From positions 1 through 50,908 of the forward strand of contig JAEMSV010000017.1 of assembly GCA_016462625.1 (NCBI GenBank): a stretch of 50,908 nt of DNA, written 5' to 3'. Source of the stretch: Solirubrobacteraceae bacterium. GTDB lineage: Bacteria; Actinomycetota; Thermoleophilia; Solirubrobacterales; Solirubrobacteraceae. A program made the position numbers and the translations under genes. Every line of letters begins with the position of its first letter. Position 1 is the first letter of the stretch. Below are positions 15,125 through 24,109 of the stretch, piece by piece. The notes below the pieces were generated by a model, which saw only the letters and a list, made by a program, of their open reading frames with translations, was not told where the DNA came from and did no database searches.

Positions 15125-16444
15125 TCAGGCGCCGTTGCTGTTGCCGTTCACCGAGAACGGCTGCAGGCGCTCGGCGAGCGCCGCGGGAACGCGGGCGCTG
15201 ACGCGGACCCCTGCGGGCGTGTCCTCGCGGCGCAGATCGTCGCCCGCGATGTCGTGCAGCTCCGCGAGCCTGGCGCCCTCGGCGTAGGGCAGCAGCACGT
15301 CGACGCTGCGCAGGCGGCGCCGGAACTCCTGCTCGACGCGCTCGCCCAGCTCCTCGAGCCCTTCGCCGGTCACGGCGGACACCATGACGGCGTCGCTGTG
15401 GGCAAGCAGGAGCTCGTGGCGACGCTCGTCGTCGATCGCGTCGGCCTTGTTGAGGACGAGGATGCGAGGGTTGCTCCCGGCGCCGATGTCCTCGAGGACG
15501 CTGTCGACCGCCCGCATCATGTCGGTCATCTCCTCGTGCGGCGCCGACGCGTCGACGACGTGGAGGATGAGATCGGAGAGCCGGGTCTCCTCGAGCGTCG
15601 CGCCGAAGGACTCGACCAGCTGGTGCGGGAGCTTGCGGATGAACCCGACGGTGTCGGTCAGCAGGTACGCGCGGCCGTGGAGCTCCATCGTGCGCGTCGT
15701 CGGATCGAGCGTGTGGAACAGCCGGTCGCGTACGGAGACGTCGGCGCCGGTGAGCCGGTTCAGCAGCGTGCTCTTCCCGGCGTTTGTGTAGCCCGCGAGC
15801 GCGACCTCCGGCAGCCGCGCGCGCTCGCGCTCGGCGCGCATGGTCTGGCGCGAGCCCTTGACCTCCTCGAGGCGCCGCTTCAGCGCGGTGATGCGGTTGC
15901 GCGCGAGGCGGCGATCGGTCTCGATCTGCGTCTCACCGGGGCCGCGGGTGCCGACGCCGCCGACGCCGAGACGGTCGAGGTGGGTCCACAGACCCCGCAT
16001 GCGGGCCATGTTGTACTCCAGCTGCGCCAGCTCGACCTGGAGCTTGCCCTCGGCCGAGTTCGCGTGCCCGGCGAAGATGTCGAGGATGAGCTCGGTGCGA
16101 TCGATGACCGGCAGCTTCAACGCCTCTTCGAGGTTGCGCTCCTGGCTCGGGCTCAGCTCGTCGTCGCAGACGATCACGTTCGCGTCGGCGGCCTTCGCCT
16201 GCTCCTTGACCTCCTCGAGCTTGCCGGAGCCGAGGTAGGTCCGCGGATGCGCCATCTCGCGGTGCTGGACGGTCTCGCCGACGACCGCGACGCGCGCGGT
16301 GCGCAGCAGCTCCTTCAGCTCGGAGAGGTCGTCGCCTTCGGGGAGCACGGCGATGCAGAAGGCGCGCTGCTTCGCGCGGCCTTCGACGGCGCCGTTGACG
16401 GACGAGCGGGATGCCTCGGTGCGACCTGTGCGAGAACGCTGCAC
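15125..16444 (-). CDS. hflX: HflX ribosome-associated GTPase
   Basis: 439 residues from a GTG. The HflX N-terminal domain (HPRTYLGSGKLEEV and DELSPSQERNLEEAL) is followed by the coiled linker and the GTPase domain: G1 GYTNAGKS, G3 DTVGFI, G4 NKAD, G5 SAVTGEG. Known members split or rescue stalled ribosomes, especially after heat stress. The hallmark GVGTRGPGETQIE is present. The short C-terminal domain ends in NGNSNGA. It is monocistronic from its own leaderless promoter; the upstream neighbour is the RGG-rich gene on the same strand. Confidence 0.96.
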   Translation of the reverse strand: MQRSRTGRTEASRSSVNGAVEGRAKQRAFCIAVLPEGDDLSELKELLRTARVAVVGETVQHREMAHPRTYLGSGKLEEVKEQAKAADANVIVCDDELSPSQERNLEEALKLPVIDRTELILDIFAGHANSAEGKLQVELAQLEYNMARMRGLWTHLDRLGVGGVGTRGPGETQIETDRRLARNRITALKRRLEEVKGSRQTMRAERERARLPEVALAGYTNAGKSTLLNRLTGADVSVRDRLFHTLDPTTRTMELHGRAYLLTDTVGFIRKLPHQLVESFGATLEETRLSDLILHVVDASAPHEEMTDMMRAVDSVLEDIGAGSNPRILVLNKADAIDDERRHELLLAHSDAVMVSAVTGEGLEELGERVEQEFRRRLRSVDVLLPYAEGARLAELHDIAGDDLRREDTPAGVRVSARVPAALAERLQPFSVNGNSNGA

Positions 16445-16451
16445 AGGATCC

Positions 16452-16457
16452 AGTCTA
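16452..16457 (-). promoter_or_regulatory. Putative -10 box TAGACT for hflX
   Basis: TAGACT on the minus strand is 7 nt before the GTG at 16444, which supports GTG as the start. Confidence 0.5.
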
Positions 16458-16476
16458 GGCGGGGTTCGAACCGGCC

Positions 16477-17967
16477 CTAGTAGCCCAGGCGGGCAAGGCG
16501 CTCGCGCTCAGCCTGGCGCTTTGCTTCCTTGGCGGCCTTGCGCTGCTTCTCGCGCTCGCGACGCTCGTCCTCGCCGCCGTCGGTCACGATGCGGACCTTC
16601 GCGGAGAACTTCCCGTCGCTGCCCAGCGCCTTGAGCTCGGCAGCACTCGCCGGACGATCGCTGCGAGGGCCTCGGCCCCCACGCTCGCCGCCGTCGCGCC
16701 GGCCACCGCCGCGGCCACCGCGCTCGTCGCGCCGTCCGCCACCACGACCGCCGCGGCGCTGCTCGCGCTCGGGCTCGCCGGTGAGCGCACGCAACTGGGC
16801 CTTGACCTCGCGCACCGGCGTGGCGGCAAGGCGCAGCCAGGCCTGGAACGACGGGTCGCCGGGCTTGAGGCCGATCGACTTCTCGGCGCAGACGGCGGCC
16901 CACTTCAGCGGCTGGCCGTTGGGGTCCTGCTGCGGCGAAAGGGCTTCCTTGATGACGTCAGGACCACCGACGCGCGTGATGGCCGCCTGGACCTTCGCGA
17001 TGCCGATGCCCTCGAGCGGCGGGGGCGGAGTCTTCGCGGCGCGCGGCTGCTTCGCAGGCGCCTCGACCTCGGCCGGTGCCTCGGTTCCTTCGGCAGCGGG
17101 GGTCTCAGCCTCGGCCGCCTCGGCCTCGGCGGGGGCCTCGGCCGGCGCGTCCTCCGCGGAAGCCTCGGCAACCGGCTCGGCCGCAGGGGCCTCCGGCTCG
17201 GGCTCGGCGGCAGGCACCTCAGTCTCGGCTGCGGGGGCTTCGGCTTCGACGGCCGGGGCCTCCACTTCGAGGGCGGGCGCTTCGGCCTCGACCGCAGGGG
17301 TCTCCGCCTCGACGACCGGCGCGTCTGCCTCGGCGACGGGCGCCTCGGCCTCGGGCTGCTCGGCCGGGGCGTCGTCCGCCGTTGGCGTGCCGGCGCGCTC
17401 GGCGCGGCGCAGCTCGTTCAGGCGGGCGAAGAAGATGCCGCGATGGCGCTGCGCGGGGTTGGGCTTGCGGCGGCGCTTGGTGCCGTGGCCGCTCTGCAGC
17501 CGCTTGATCTGTCCCAGCGTGGGCTTCGCCGGACCCTCGCCCTCAGCGGGCGCGTCGGTCGGAGCCGCGGCGGCCTCGTCGCCAGCGGCCGCCTCGCCGG
17601 TGGCCTCAGCGTGAGCGGCGGCGTCCTCCGTGGGAGCGGACTCGGCGACGACCTCCGCGGGGGCCTCAGCCTCCGGCGCGGGATCGGGCGCAGCCTCCGC
17701 GACCGGCTCGGCGGGAGCCGGCGGCTCCTCCGCAGGCGCAGCCTCCGCCACGGGCTCGGCAGGAGCCTCGGGCTCGGGCGCAGGCTCGGGCTCCGGGGTC
17801 GTCACCGCCTCGGGCGTCGCGTCGGCCTCGGGCGCAGGGGTGGCCTCGACCGCGTCGGTCGTGGGCTCCGCGTCGGGGGTGGTCTCTGGAGTCTGATCTG
17901 CGGAAGACATGGAGAAGCGCGCGTGCCGGCGAGTGTTTGACCCGTCGCCGACAGGGCGGAAACGCAT
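16477..17967 (-). CDS. Low-complexity Ala/Glu/Pro protein with basic core and RGG tail
   Basis: 496 residues from the ATG at 17967, which has GAGAAGG 7 nt upstream; an ATG at 17910 is an alternative without a ribosome site. In order: a Pro/Glu/Ala tract (about 160 residues); a basic segment (LGQIKRLQSGHGTKRRRKPNPAQRHRG, split here as LGQIKRLQSGHG and TKRRRKPNPAQRHRG); a second acidic repeat tract of EAEAPA-type units; a small folded-looking domain (GIGIAKVQAAITRVGGPDV to about 80 residues on); an RGG/GRR-rich segment; and a charged helical tail. It probably binds RNA or the ribosome. The family is not recognised, so this is inference from composition. Confidence 0.75.
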   Translation of the reverse strand: MRFRPVGDGSNTRRHARFSMSSADQTPETTPDAEPTTDAVEATPAPEADATPEAVTTPEPEPAPEPEAPAEPVAEAAPAEEPPAPAEPVAEAAPDPAPEAEAPAEVVAESAPTEDAAAHAEATGEAAAGDEAAAAPTDAPAEGEGPAKPTLGQIKRLQSGHGTKRRRKPNPAQRHRGIFFARLNELRRAERAGTPTADDAPAEQPEAEAPVAEADAPVVEAETPAVEAEAPALEVEAPAVEAEAPAAETEVPAAEPEPEAPAAEPVAEASAEDAPAEAPAEAEAAEAETPAAEGTEAPAEVEAPAKQPRAAKTPPPPLEGIGIAKVQAAITRVGGPDVIKEALSPQQDPNGQPLKWAAVCAEKSIGLKPGDPSFQAWLRLAATPVREVKAQLRALTGEPEREQRRGGRGGGRRDERGGRGGGRRDGGERGGRGPRSDRPASAAELKALGSDGKFSAKVRIVTDGGEDERREREKQRKAAKEAKRQAERERLARLGY

Positions 17968-18021
17968 TGTGGCACCTTCTCGCCGAGCCGGGCGGCTGAT
18001 GTGCGACACCCCGTTTCCGCC
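17955..18021. repeat. Inverted repeat GGCGGAAACG / CGTTTCCGCC in a divergent promoter region
   Basis: Perfect 10-bp arms at 17955-17964 and 18012-18021 are 47 bp apart. The left arm covers codons 2-4 of the minus-strand gene and the right arm lies just upstream of the dapE promoter. It could be a shared operator or chance. Confidence 0.35.
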
Positions 18022-18031
18022 GGGGCGAGGT

Positions 18032-18037
18032 TAGGCT
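18032..18037 (+). promoter_or_regulatory. Putative -10 box TAGGCT for dapE
   Basis: TAGGCT is 7 nt before the ATG at 18045. Confidence 0.5.
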
Positions 18038-18044
18038 CCGGGCC

Positions 18045-19130
18045 ATGACCGACGACGTGACCGAGCGGCTCGCCGCGAGAACGCTCGAACTCGTCGACGT
18101 GGCCTCCGAGTCGCGTGATGAGGCCGCGCTCGCCGCCCACGTCCTCGGTGTTCTGGGCGAGGCGAACGTTCCGGCGACCGACGCCGGTGACACGTGCATC
18201 GTGGCCGGTGCCCTCGCAGGCCCGCGGACGCCCGGGCGCCCCCTCGTCGTCCTCGCCGGGCACCTGGACACGGTCCCGACTCAGGGCAACCGCCCGGGGC
18301 ATCGCGCGGGCGGCGCGGTCCACGGGCTGGGCGCGAGCGACATGAAGGCCGCACTCGCCGTGAAGCTCGAACTCGCGCGCGACCTGGTCCCGGCGGAGAC
18401 CACCGTCGACGTCGGATACGTCTTCTTTGGCCGAGAGGAGCTCCCGGTCGCCGAGAGCGCGCTGACTCCGCTGCTGAGTCGGGAGACCGCGATCCTCGAC
18501 GCCGACCTCGTCCTGATGATGGAGCCGACCGACAACACCATCCACGCGGGGTGTCTCGGGAACCTCAACGCGACGTGGGGCTTCCACGGGCGCAGCGGGC
18601 ACTCCGGCCGCCCGTGGACGGCGGACAACGCGATCCATCGTGCCGCCCGGGGCATCGCGGCGCTGGCCGACCTCCCGTACGTCGAGCACGAGACCGACGG
18701 GCTGGTGTTCACCGAGGCCGTGTCGGTCACGCGCATCGCGGGCGGCATCGCCGACAACGTCGTCCCGGACCTCACCACGGCGCACGTGAACTACCGCTAT
18801 CCGCCCGGTCTCCCCGCGGACGAGGCCGAAGCGCGACTGCGGGGCTGGTGCGAGCCGCACGGCACGCTCGAGATCGTCTCCAACGCCCCGTCGGCCCCCG
18901 TCGTCTCGGATCACCCGCTGCTGTCCGCCCTGCGCGCGCAGGGCGACCTCGAGCTGCACGCCAAGCAGGCCTGGACCCCGATTGCCGAGTTCGCGGCCTT
19001 CGGCCTCCCCGCAGTCAACTTCGGGCCGGGCGATCCGCAGCAGGCCCACCGCCGGGACGAGCTCGTCCGCGAGGACGCGCTGCGCCGCAGCTACGACGTG
19101 CTGCGCGCCTTCGCGACCGCGGCTCACTAG
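18045..19130 (+). CDS. dapE: Succinyl-diaminopimelate desuccinylase
   Basis: 361 residues, M20 metallopeptidase family. It removes succinate from N-succinyl-LL-diaminopimelate to give LL-DAP. The zinc ligands and catalytic acids line up: His73 and Asp75 (GHLDTVP), Asp99 (GASDMKAA), the catalytic Glu131 with Glu132 (FGREEL), Glu160 (MEPT) and His335 (QQAHRRDE). The dimerisation lid lies between, with HGRSGHSGRPW. Genes for the preceding pathway steps, dapC and dapD, follow directly, so DapE is chosen over other M20 deacylases. Its stop codon TAG is also the start of the next -10 box. Confidence 0.93.
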   Translation: MTDDVTERLAARTLELVDVASESRDEAALAAHVLGVLGEANVPATDAGDTCIVAGALAGPRTPGRPLVVLAGHLDTVPTQGNRPGHRAGGAVHGLGASDMKAALAVKLELARDLVPAETTVDVGYVFFGREELPVAESALTPLLSRETAILDADLVLMMEPTDNTIHAGCLGNLNATWGFHGRSGHSGRPWTADNAIHRAARGIAALADLPYVEHETDGLVFTEAVSVTRIAGGIADNVVPDLTTAHVNYRYPPGLPADEAEARLRGWCEPHGTLEIVSNAPSAPVVSDHPLLSALRAQGDLELHAKQAWTPIAEFAAFGLPAVNFGPGDPQQAHRRDELVREDALRRSYDVLRAFATAAH

Positions 19131-19133
19131 CCT
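19128..19133 (+). promoter_or_regulatory. Putative -10 box TAGCCT for dapC, made from the dapE stop codon
   Basis: TAGCCT is 9 nt before the ATG at 19143, and its first three bases are the dapE TAG stop. Confidence 0.45.
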
Positions 19134-19142
19134 CGACGATCG

Positions 19143-20311
19143 ATGCCCGGCACCCCGCGCAACCCGGTCCTCGACGCCCTTGGCACCTATCCGTTCGTCC
19201 GCCTCACGCAGGCGAAGACGGCGGCCCTGGCTCGGGGTGCCCACCTCATCGACTTCGGGGTCGGCGAGCCTCGCGAGGAGACGCCCGCGTTCATCCGCGC
19301 CGAGCTCATCCGCGCCGTCGAGGCCGAGCGGGTCTCGACCTATCCGGCCGCCGACGGGCTGCCCGAGCTCCGCGAGGCGATCGCCGGGTGGATCCGCCGG
19401 CGCTTCGGCGCGACGATCGATCCGGCCACCGAGGTCGTCCCGACCCTCGGGAGCAAGGAGGCGGTCTTCAGCCTCGCGTCGGTCCTGGTCGACCGCGCGG
19501 GCGGGAAGGACCTGGTCGCCACCACCACGCCCGGCTATCCCGTCCCCGCCCGCGGCGGCGCCTTCGCGGGGGCCGAGGTGGTCGAGCTGGAGCTGACTGC
19601 TGAACGGGACTGGCTGCCCGACCTCGATGAGATCGACTGGTCGCGCCTGGCGCTGCTCTGGCTGAACTACCCGAACAACCCCACCGCCGCGACGGTGCCG
19701 CTCGCCTTCCTCGAGGAGGCCGCGGCCCGCTGCCGGGAACACGGCGCGGTCCTCGCCAGCGATGAGGCGTACAGCGAGCTGTGGTTCGAGGGCGACCCGC
19801 CGACCTCGGCGCTCGAGCTCCCCGATCGCACGAATGTCCTGGTGCTGAACACGCTCTCGAAGCGGTCGTCCATGCCCGGCTATCGCTCAGGCTTCGTCGC
19901 GGGCGACCCGCAGCTGATCGCCGCGCTGAAGCGCTACCGCCCGTCGATCGGCACCGCACCGCAGACCTTCGTCCAGCGCGCCGCCGCACTCGCCTGGCAG
20001 GACGAGGCGCACGTCGCGCAGACGCGCGATCGGTACCGCGCCAAGCGCGACGTTCTCCTCCCCGCCCTGCGGCGCGCCGGCCTCACGCCCGCCGGCGGCG
20101 ACGCGACCTTCTTCCTGTGGCTGGCCGTCCCGGACGGGGATGACGCCGCGTTCTCGACGGCCCTGCTCGATGAGCTCGATCTCGTCGTGGCGCCGGGCTC
20201 GTACCTCGGTGACGCGGGTGCGGGATACGTGCGCGCGGCGCTCGTTCCGACCCTCGAGTCCTGCCAGGAGGCGGCGCGCCGCCTCGACACCCGATCTGCG
20301 AAGTTGGGGCC

Positions 20312-20315
<4 letters not shown>
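19143..20315 (+). CDS. dapC: N-succinyldiaminopimelate aminotransferase
   Basis: 390 residues, class I/II PLP aminotransferase. It makes N-succinyl-LL-2,6-diaminopimelate from the 6-oxo compound with glutamate. It shows NYPNNPTAATVP (PLP/substrate Asn region), SDEAYSELWFEG (Asp and Tyr contacting PLP), NTLSKRSSMPGYRSGF with the Schiff-base Lys, and a C-terminal Arg region near AGYVRAALVPT. The neighbours dapE and dapD fix its role; without them it could be read as a general aminotransferase. It ends in a 4-bp ATGA overlap with dapD. Confidence 0.92.
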
Positions 20316-21142
<827 letters not shown>

Positions 21143-21143
21143 G

Positions 21144-22001
21144 TCAGTCCAGGGCGGTGAGCTCGGCGAGCAGGTCGCCGCTGACCTCACCGGCGTAGAC
21201 CGGCACGGCCCATCCGGCGAGGTCGACGTGGAGGTCCTCCTCCACGTCGACGGTCAGCTCGCCGCCGTCGAGCTCCACCGTCACGGGGCTGTCGCCGCCG
21301 CGCAGCACGAACGCCACCGCAGCGCCGGTCGCGCCGGTGCCCGACGACATCGTCTCCCCGACGCCGCGCTCGAAGATGCGCGCGCGGATGCGGTCGTCCC
21401 CCACGCGGCACCACCACGACACGTTCGTGCGGTTGGGGAAGAGCTGGTGGTGCTCGATGCCTGGGCCGATGGCCGGGAGGTCGAGCCCCGCCAGCGCGTC
21501 GGGGTCGGGCACCTCGATGCTGCACTGCGGATTGCCGATCGAGACGTGCTGGAAGCGCCACGCGTGGCCGCCGGACTCCAGCTCGCCGAGCCCGTCGGGC
21601 TGGCCCGACGGAAAGTCGGGCGACGAGAGCTTCGCGCGGCCCATGTCGACGGTGCAGGCCGTCTCCGAGAGGATCGTCGGCCGCAGCTCCCCCGCGACGG
21701 TCTGGATTGAGAACTGCTGCTGCTCGGTCCAGCCGCGCCGCCGGAGATACATGATCGCCTCGCGCGCGCCGTTGCCCGACAGCTCGGCCTCGGAGCCGTC
21801 CGGGTTGAAGATCCGCAGTCGGGCGATGAAGCCCGGCTCGTCGGCGGGCGCCAGCTCGAGGATCCCGTCCCCGCCCAGCCCGAGGTGCCGGTCGCAGAGC
21901 CGCCGCACGCGCGGCTCGGTCAGCGCGAACGGCAGACGGTCGCGCTCGACGATCAGGTAGTCGTTGCCCAGGGCCTGCCACTTCTCGAACGGGAGCGTCA
22001 T
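21144..22001 (-). CDS. dapF: Diaminopimelate epimerase-family protein with both catalytic Cys replaced by Ser
   Basis: 285 residues from the ATG at 22001, which overlaps the miaA stop by ATGA. The two-lobed DapF fold is clear: FEKWQALGNDYLIVE, then GLGGDGIL, AELSGNGAREAIMY, IGNPQCSIEV and GETMSSGTGATGAAVA. In known DapF the SGNG and SSGTG blocks read CGNG and (A/S)CGTG, and those two Cys are the acid/base pair of the epimerase. Here they are Ser75 (codon 21777-21779) and Ser220 (codon 21342-21344). All other DAP genes are nearby, so LL- to meso-DAP epimerisation is still the first guess, but the chemistry must differ or be lost. Confidence 0.85.
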   Translation of the reverse strand: MTLPFEKWQALGNDYLIVERDRLPFALTEPRVRRLCDRHLGLGGDGILELAPADEPGFIARLRIFNPDGSEAELSGNGAREAIMYLRRRGWTEQQQFSIQTVAGELRPTILSETACTVDMGRAKLSSPDFPSGQPDGLGELESGGHAWRFQHVSIGNPQCSIEVPDPDALAGLDLPAIGPGIEHHQLFPNRTNVSWWCRVGDDRIRARIFERGVGETMSSGTGATGAAVAFVLRGGDSPVTVELDGGELTVDVEEDLHVDLAGWAVPVYAGEVSGDLLAELTALD

Positions 22002-22903
22002 GCGGGCGGCGAGTCTAGATGCAGCCCTGCCGCGACCTCGTCGGGGGCGCGCTCGGTCACGTCGACCAGCTCCACGCCGGCGAGCTTGCGCATCCATGTC
22101 AGCTGGCGCTTGGCCAGCCGGCGGGTCCGCGTCTTGGCGGCTTCGGCGTCACCTCTGAGCAGCTCCTCGAACCCCACCGCGGCGCGCGCGGTCGCCGAGA
22201 CACCGGCGGCCTCGGCGGCGCGGATCTCCTCTGCCACGCCCGCCGCGACCATCGCGTCGACCCGCTGATCGATCCGGGCGTAGAGCGCCTCGCGCTCCAT
22301 CACGAGCCCGACGAGCCGCGTCGGATGCCGCGTGTGGTGCGTCCACAGCTCGTTCTCCTCGGGTGGGGGCTCGAGCGCCCCGGCGGCGAGGAGCTCCAGC
22401 GAGCGCACGACACGCGAGCGGTCCCGCGGATCGACCCGCTCGGCTGCCCACGGAGCCGCCTGCGCGAGCCGCGCGTGCAGGGCCTCGGTCCCTCGCGCAT
22501 CGGCCTCGGCGAGCAGCGCCTCCCGCACACCCGGCTCGGGCGCCGGCCGGAGCTGCAGCTCCGCGAGCGCCGCCCGGAGATAGAGGCCGGTGCCGCCGAC
22601 GACGATCGGCGAGCCCCCGGCTGCGAGCACGGCGTCGATCTCCTGGTGGGCCAGGCGCGCGTACTGGGCGACGCTGAACCGCTCCGTGACGGGGACGGTC
22701 GCGACGAGCCGATGCTCGAGCTCGGCCCGCTCTGCGGGGGAGGGCACCGCCGTCAGGATCTCGAGGCCCTCGTAGAGCTGGAGGGCGTCGGCGCCGATGG
22801 CCACCGGCTCGCCGCCCTGCGCACGAATGCGGCGGGCCACCGCGAGGGCGATGTCGGTCTTGCCGACGGCGGTCGGTCCGAAGATGGCGAGCACGGAGGC
22901 CAT
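21998..22903 (-). CDS. miaA: tRNA dimethylallyltransferase
   Basis: 301 residues. It adds a dimethylallyl group to N6 of A37 in tRNAs reading UNN codons, the step before MiaB. The P-loop is GPTAVGKTDIAL (residues about 9-20), followed by ADALQLYEGLEI (usually DSMQVY), the VVGGTGLYLRA block and the C-terminal AKRQLTWMRK. The frame is open far upstream to 24076, but that is antisense to the FIST gene; the ATG at 22903 gives the normal MiaA N-terminus. It forms an operon with dapF through a 4-bp overlap. Confidence 0.95.
   Translation of the reverse strand: MASVLAIFGPTAVGKTDIALAVARRIRAQGGEPVAIGADALQLYEGLEILTAVPSPAERAELEHRLVATVPVTERFSVAQYARLAHQEIDAVLAAGGSPIVVGGTGLYLRAALAELQLRPAPEPGVREALLAEADARGTEALHARLAQAAPWAAERVDPRDRSRVVRSLELLAAGALEPPPEENELWTHHTRHPTRLVGLVMEREALYARIDQRVDAMVAAGVAEEIRAAEAAGVSATARAAVGFEELLRGDAEAAKTRTRRLAKRQLTWMRKLAGVELVDVTERAPDEVAAGLHLDSPPA
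22012..22017 (-). promoter_or_regulatory. Possible internal -10 box TAGACT for dapF
   Basis: TAGACT within the miaA 3' end is 10 nt before the dapF ATG and could give dapF its own transcript. Confidence 0.3.
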
Positions 22904-22909
22904 CGCAGG

Positions 22910-22915
22910 AGTATC
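22910..22915 (-). promoter_or_regulatory. Putative -10 box GATACT for miaA
   Basis: GATACT on the minus strand is 6 nt before the ATG at 22903. It lies 24 bp from the divergent FIST promoter box. Confidence 0.4.
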
Positions 22916-22939
22916 GACGGGCAGCTCGGCGGTGCGGAG

Positions 22940-22945
22940 TAGTGT
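22940..22945 (+). promoter_or_regulatory. Putative -10 box TAGTGT for the FIST gene
   Basis: TAGTGT is 6 nt before the ATG at 22952. Confidence 0.45.
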
Positions 22946-22951
22946 CGGTCC

Positions 22952-24109
22952 ATGCCCGTGCGCGTCGGCTGCGGCCTCTCCACGCTCAACGACCCGCAAC
23001 TCGGCGCCATCGACGCCGCGGAGATCGCGCTCGAGCAGCTCGGAACGGAGAGCGTGGACCTGGTCGTGGTCTTCGTCTCGGGCAGCCACCTCGCCGCGCC
23101 GGACGTCGCGCTCGATGCCGTTCACGGCATCCTCGACCCCGATGCCGTGATCGGGTGCGGCGGGGCCGGCGTGGTCGGCAGGGGCCGGGAGATCGAGCAC
23201 GGCACCGCCATCTCCGTCTGGGCCGCGAACCTGGGGCACGGAACCGCCACGCCCTTCCATGCCGACGTGCGCCCGGCCGACGGCGGTGTGACCGTCAGCG
23301 GCCTCCCCGACATGTCCGGCGCCGCCGGTGCGGTGCTGCTGCCGGACCCGTACACCTTCCCCACCGACTCGATCCTCGACGAGCTCGCCGTCCGCGCGCC
23401 CGGGGTCCCGCTGCTCGGCGGCGTGTCGAGCGCGCGGACCCTGGACGGCGAAGGCGCGCTGATGTGCGACGAGACGGTCCACGGCGGCGGGGCGGTCGGT
23501 GTCCGCTTCGACGACGTCAACCTGCTTCCGTGTGTGTCGCAAGGCGCCCGGCCGGTCGGTCCCGAGCTCGAGATCACCGCCGGGGACGGACACGTCATCC
23601 ACGAGCTCGCCGGAGAGCCGGCGCTTCCGAAGCTGCGCGATGTCGTCGAATCCCTCCCCGAGTCGGATCGGGCCGCAGTCGCCGAGGGTGTCCTGCTGGG
23701 AATCGTGCTCGGGGACGCCGCAGGCACCGGCGCGAGCGACGTCCTCATCCGCGGGCTGCTCGGCGGGGACCCCAGCCACGGGACCGTCGCGGTCGGCGCG
23801 CCCGTGATCGAGGGCCAGATCGTCCGCCTGCACGCGCGCGATGCGGCGACCGCCGACCGCGACCTGCGCGACGCGCTCGAACTGCGGCGGATCGCCCTCG
23901 GGGACGATTCGCCCTCCGGGGCGCTCGTCTTCACCTGCACGGGCCGGGGCCGGGAGATGTTCGGGACCGACGACCACGACGCGATCGCGGTCCGTGACGG
24001 CCTGGCCGGCGCCCCGGCGGCAGGGTTCTTCGCGGCCGGCGAGATCGGGCCGGTCGGCGGCGGGAACTTCCTGCACGGATTCACGGCGACTGTGGCAGTG
24101 TTCGCCTGA
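22952..24109 (+). CDS. FIST N/C-domain protein
   Basis: 385 residues. The FIST_N domain spans about 1-200 (DLVVVFVSGSHLA, then DPDAVIGCGGAGVVGRGREI and LLGGVSSARTLDGEGALMCD). The FIST_C domain follows to the end (RPVGPELEITAGDGHVI and GFFAAGEIGPVGGGNFLHGF). FIST proteins are predicted sensors of small ligands such as amino acids and occur alone or fused to signalling domains. None is fused here. It shares 1 bp (TGATG) with the downstream dehydrogenase, so the pair is co-translated, but no pathway is apparent. Confidence 0.88.
   Translation: MPVRVGCGLSTLNDPQLGAIDAAEIALEQLGTESVDLVVVFVSGSHLAAPDVALDAVHGILDPDAVIGCGGAGVVGRGREIEHGTAISVWAANLGHGTATPFHADVRPADGGVTVSGLPDMSGAAGAVLLPDPYTFPTDSILDELAVRAPGVPLLGGVSSARTLDGEGALMCDETVHGGGAVGVRFDDVNLLPCVSQGARPVGPELEITAGDGHVIHELAGEPALPKLRDVVESLPESDRAAVAEGVLLGIVLGDAAGTGASDVLIRGLLGGDPSHGTVAVGAPVIEGQIVRLHARDAATADRDLRDALELRRIALGDDSPSGALVFTCTGRGREMFGTDDHDAIAVRDGLAGAPAAGFFAAGEIGPVGGGNFLHGFTATVAVFA

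Noticed and set aside
16463..16472. Palindrome GGTTCGAACC upstream of hflX as a LexA site
   Set aside because: The half-sites are in the reverse order (GTTC then GAAC) with no N4 spacer, so it does not fit the SOS box.
17040..17400. Dense repeats in the RGG gene as a possible CRISPR or tandem DNA repeat
   Set aside because: They are protein-level EAEAPA-type repeats with variable codons, not identical DNA units with spacers.
18163..18177. CGAACGTTC in dapE as an SOS box
   Set aside because: The spacing between half-sites is wrong and it lies inside coding sequence.
22904..24076. Upstream extension of the miaA frame giving a 692-residue protein
   Set aside because: The extension is antisense to the FIST gene; MiaA's normal N-terminus begins at 22903.
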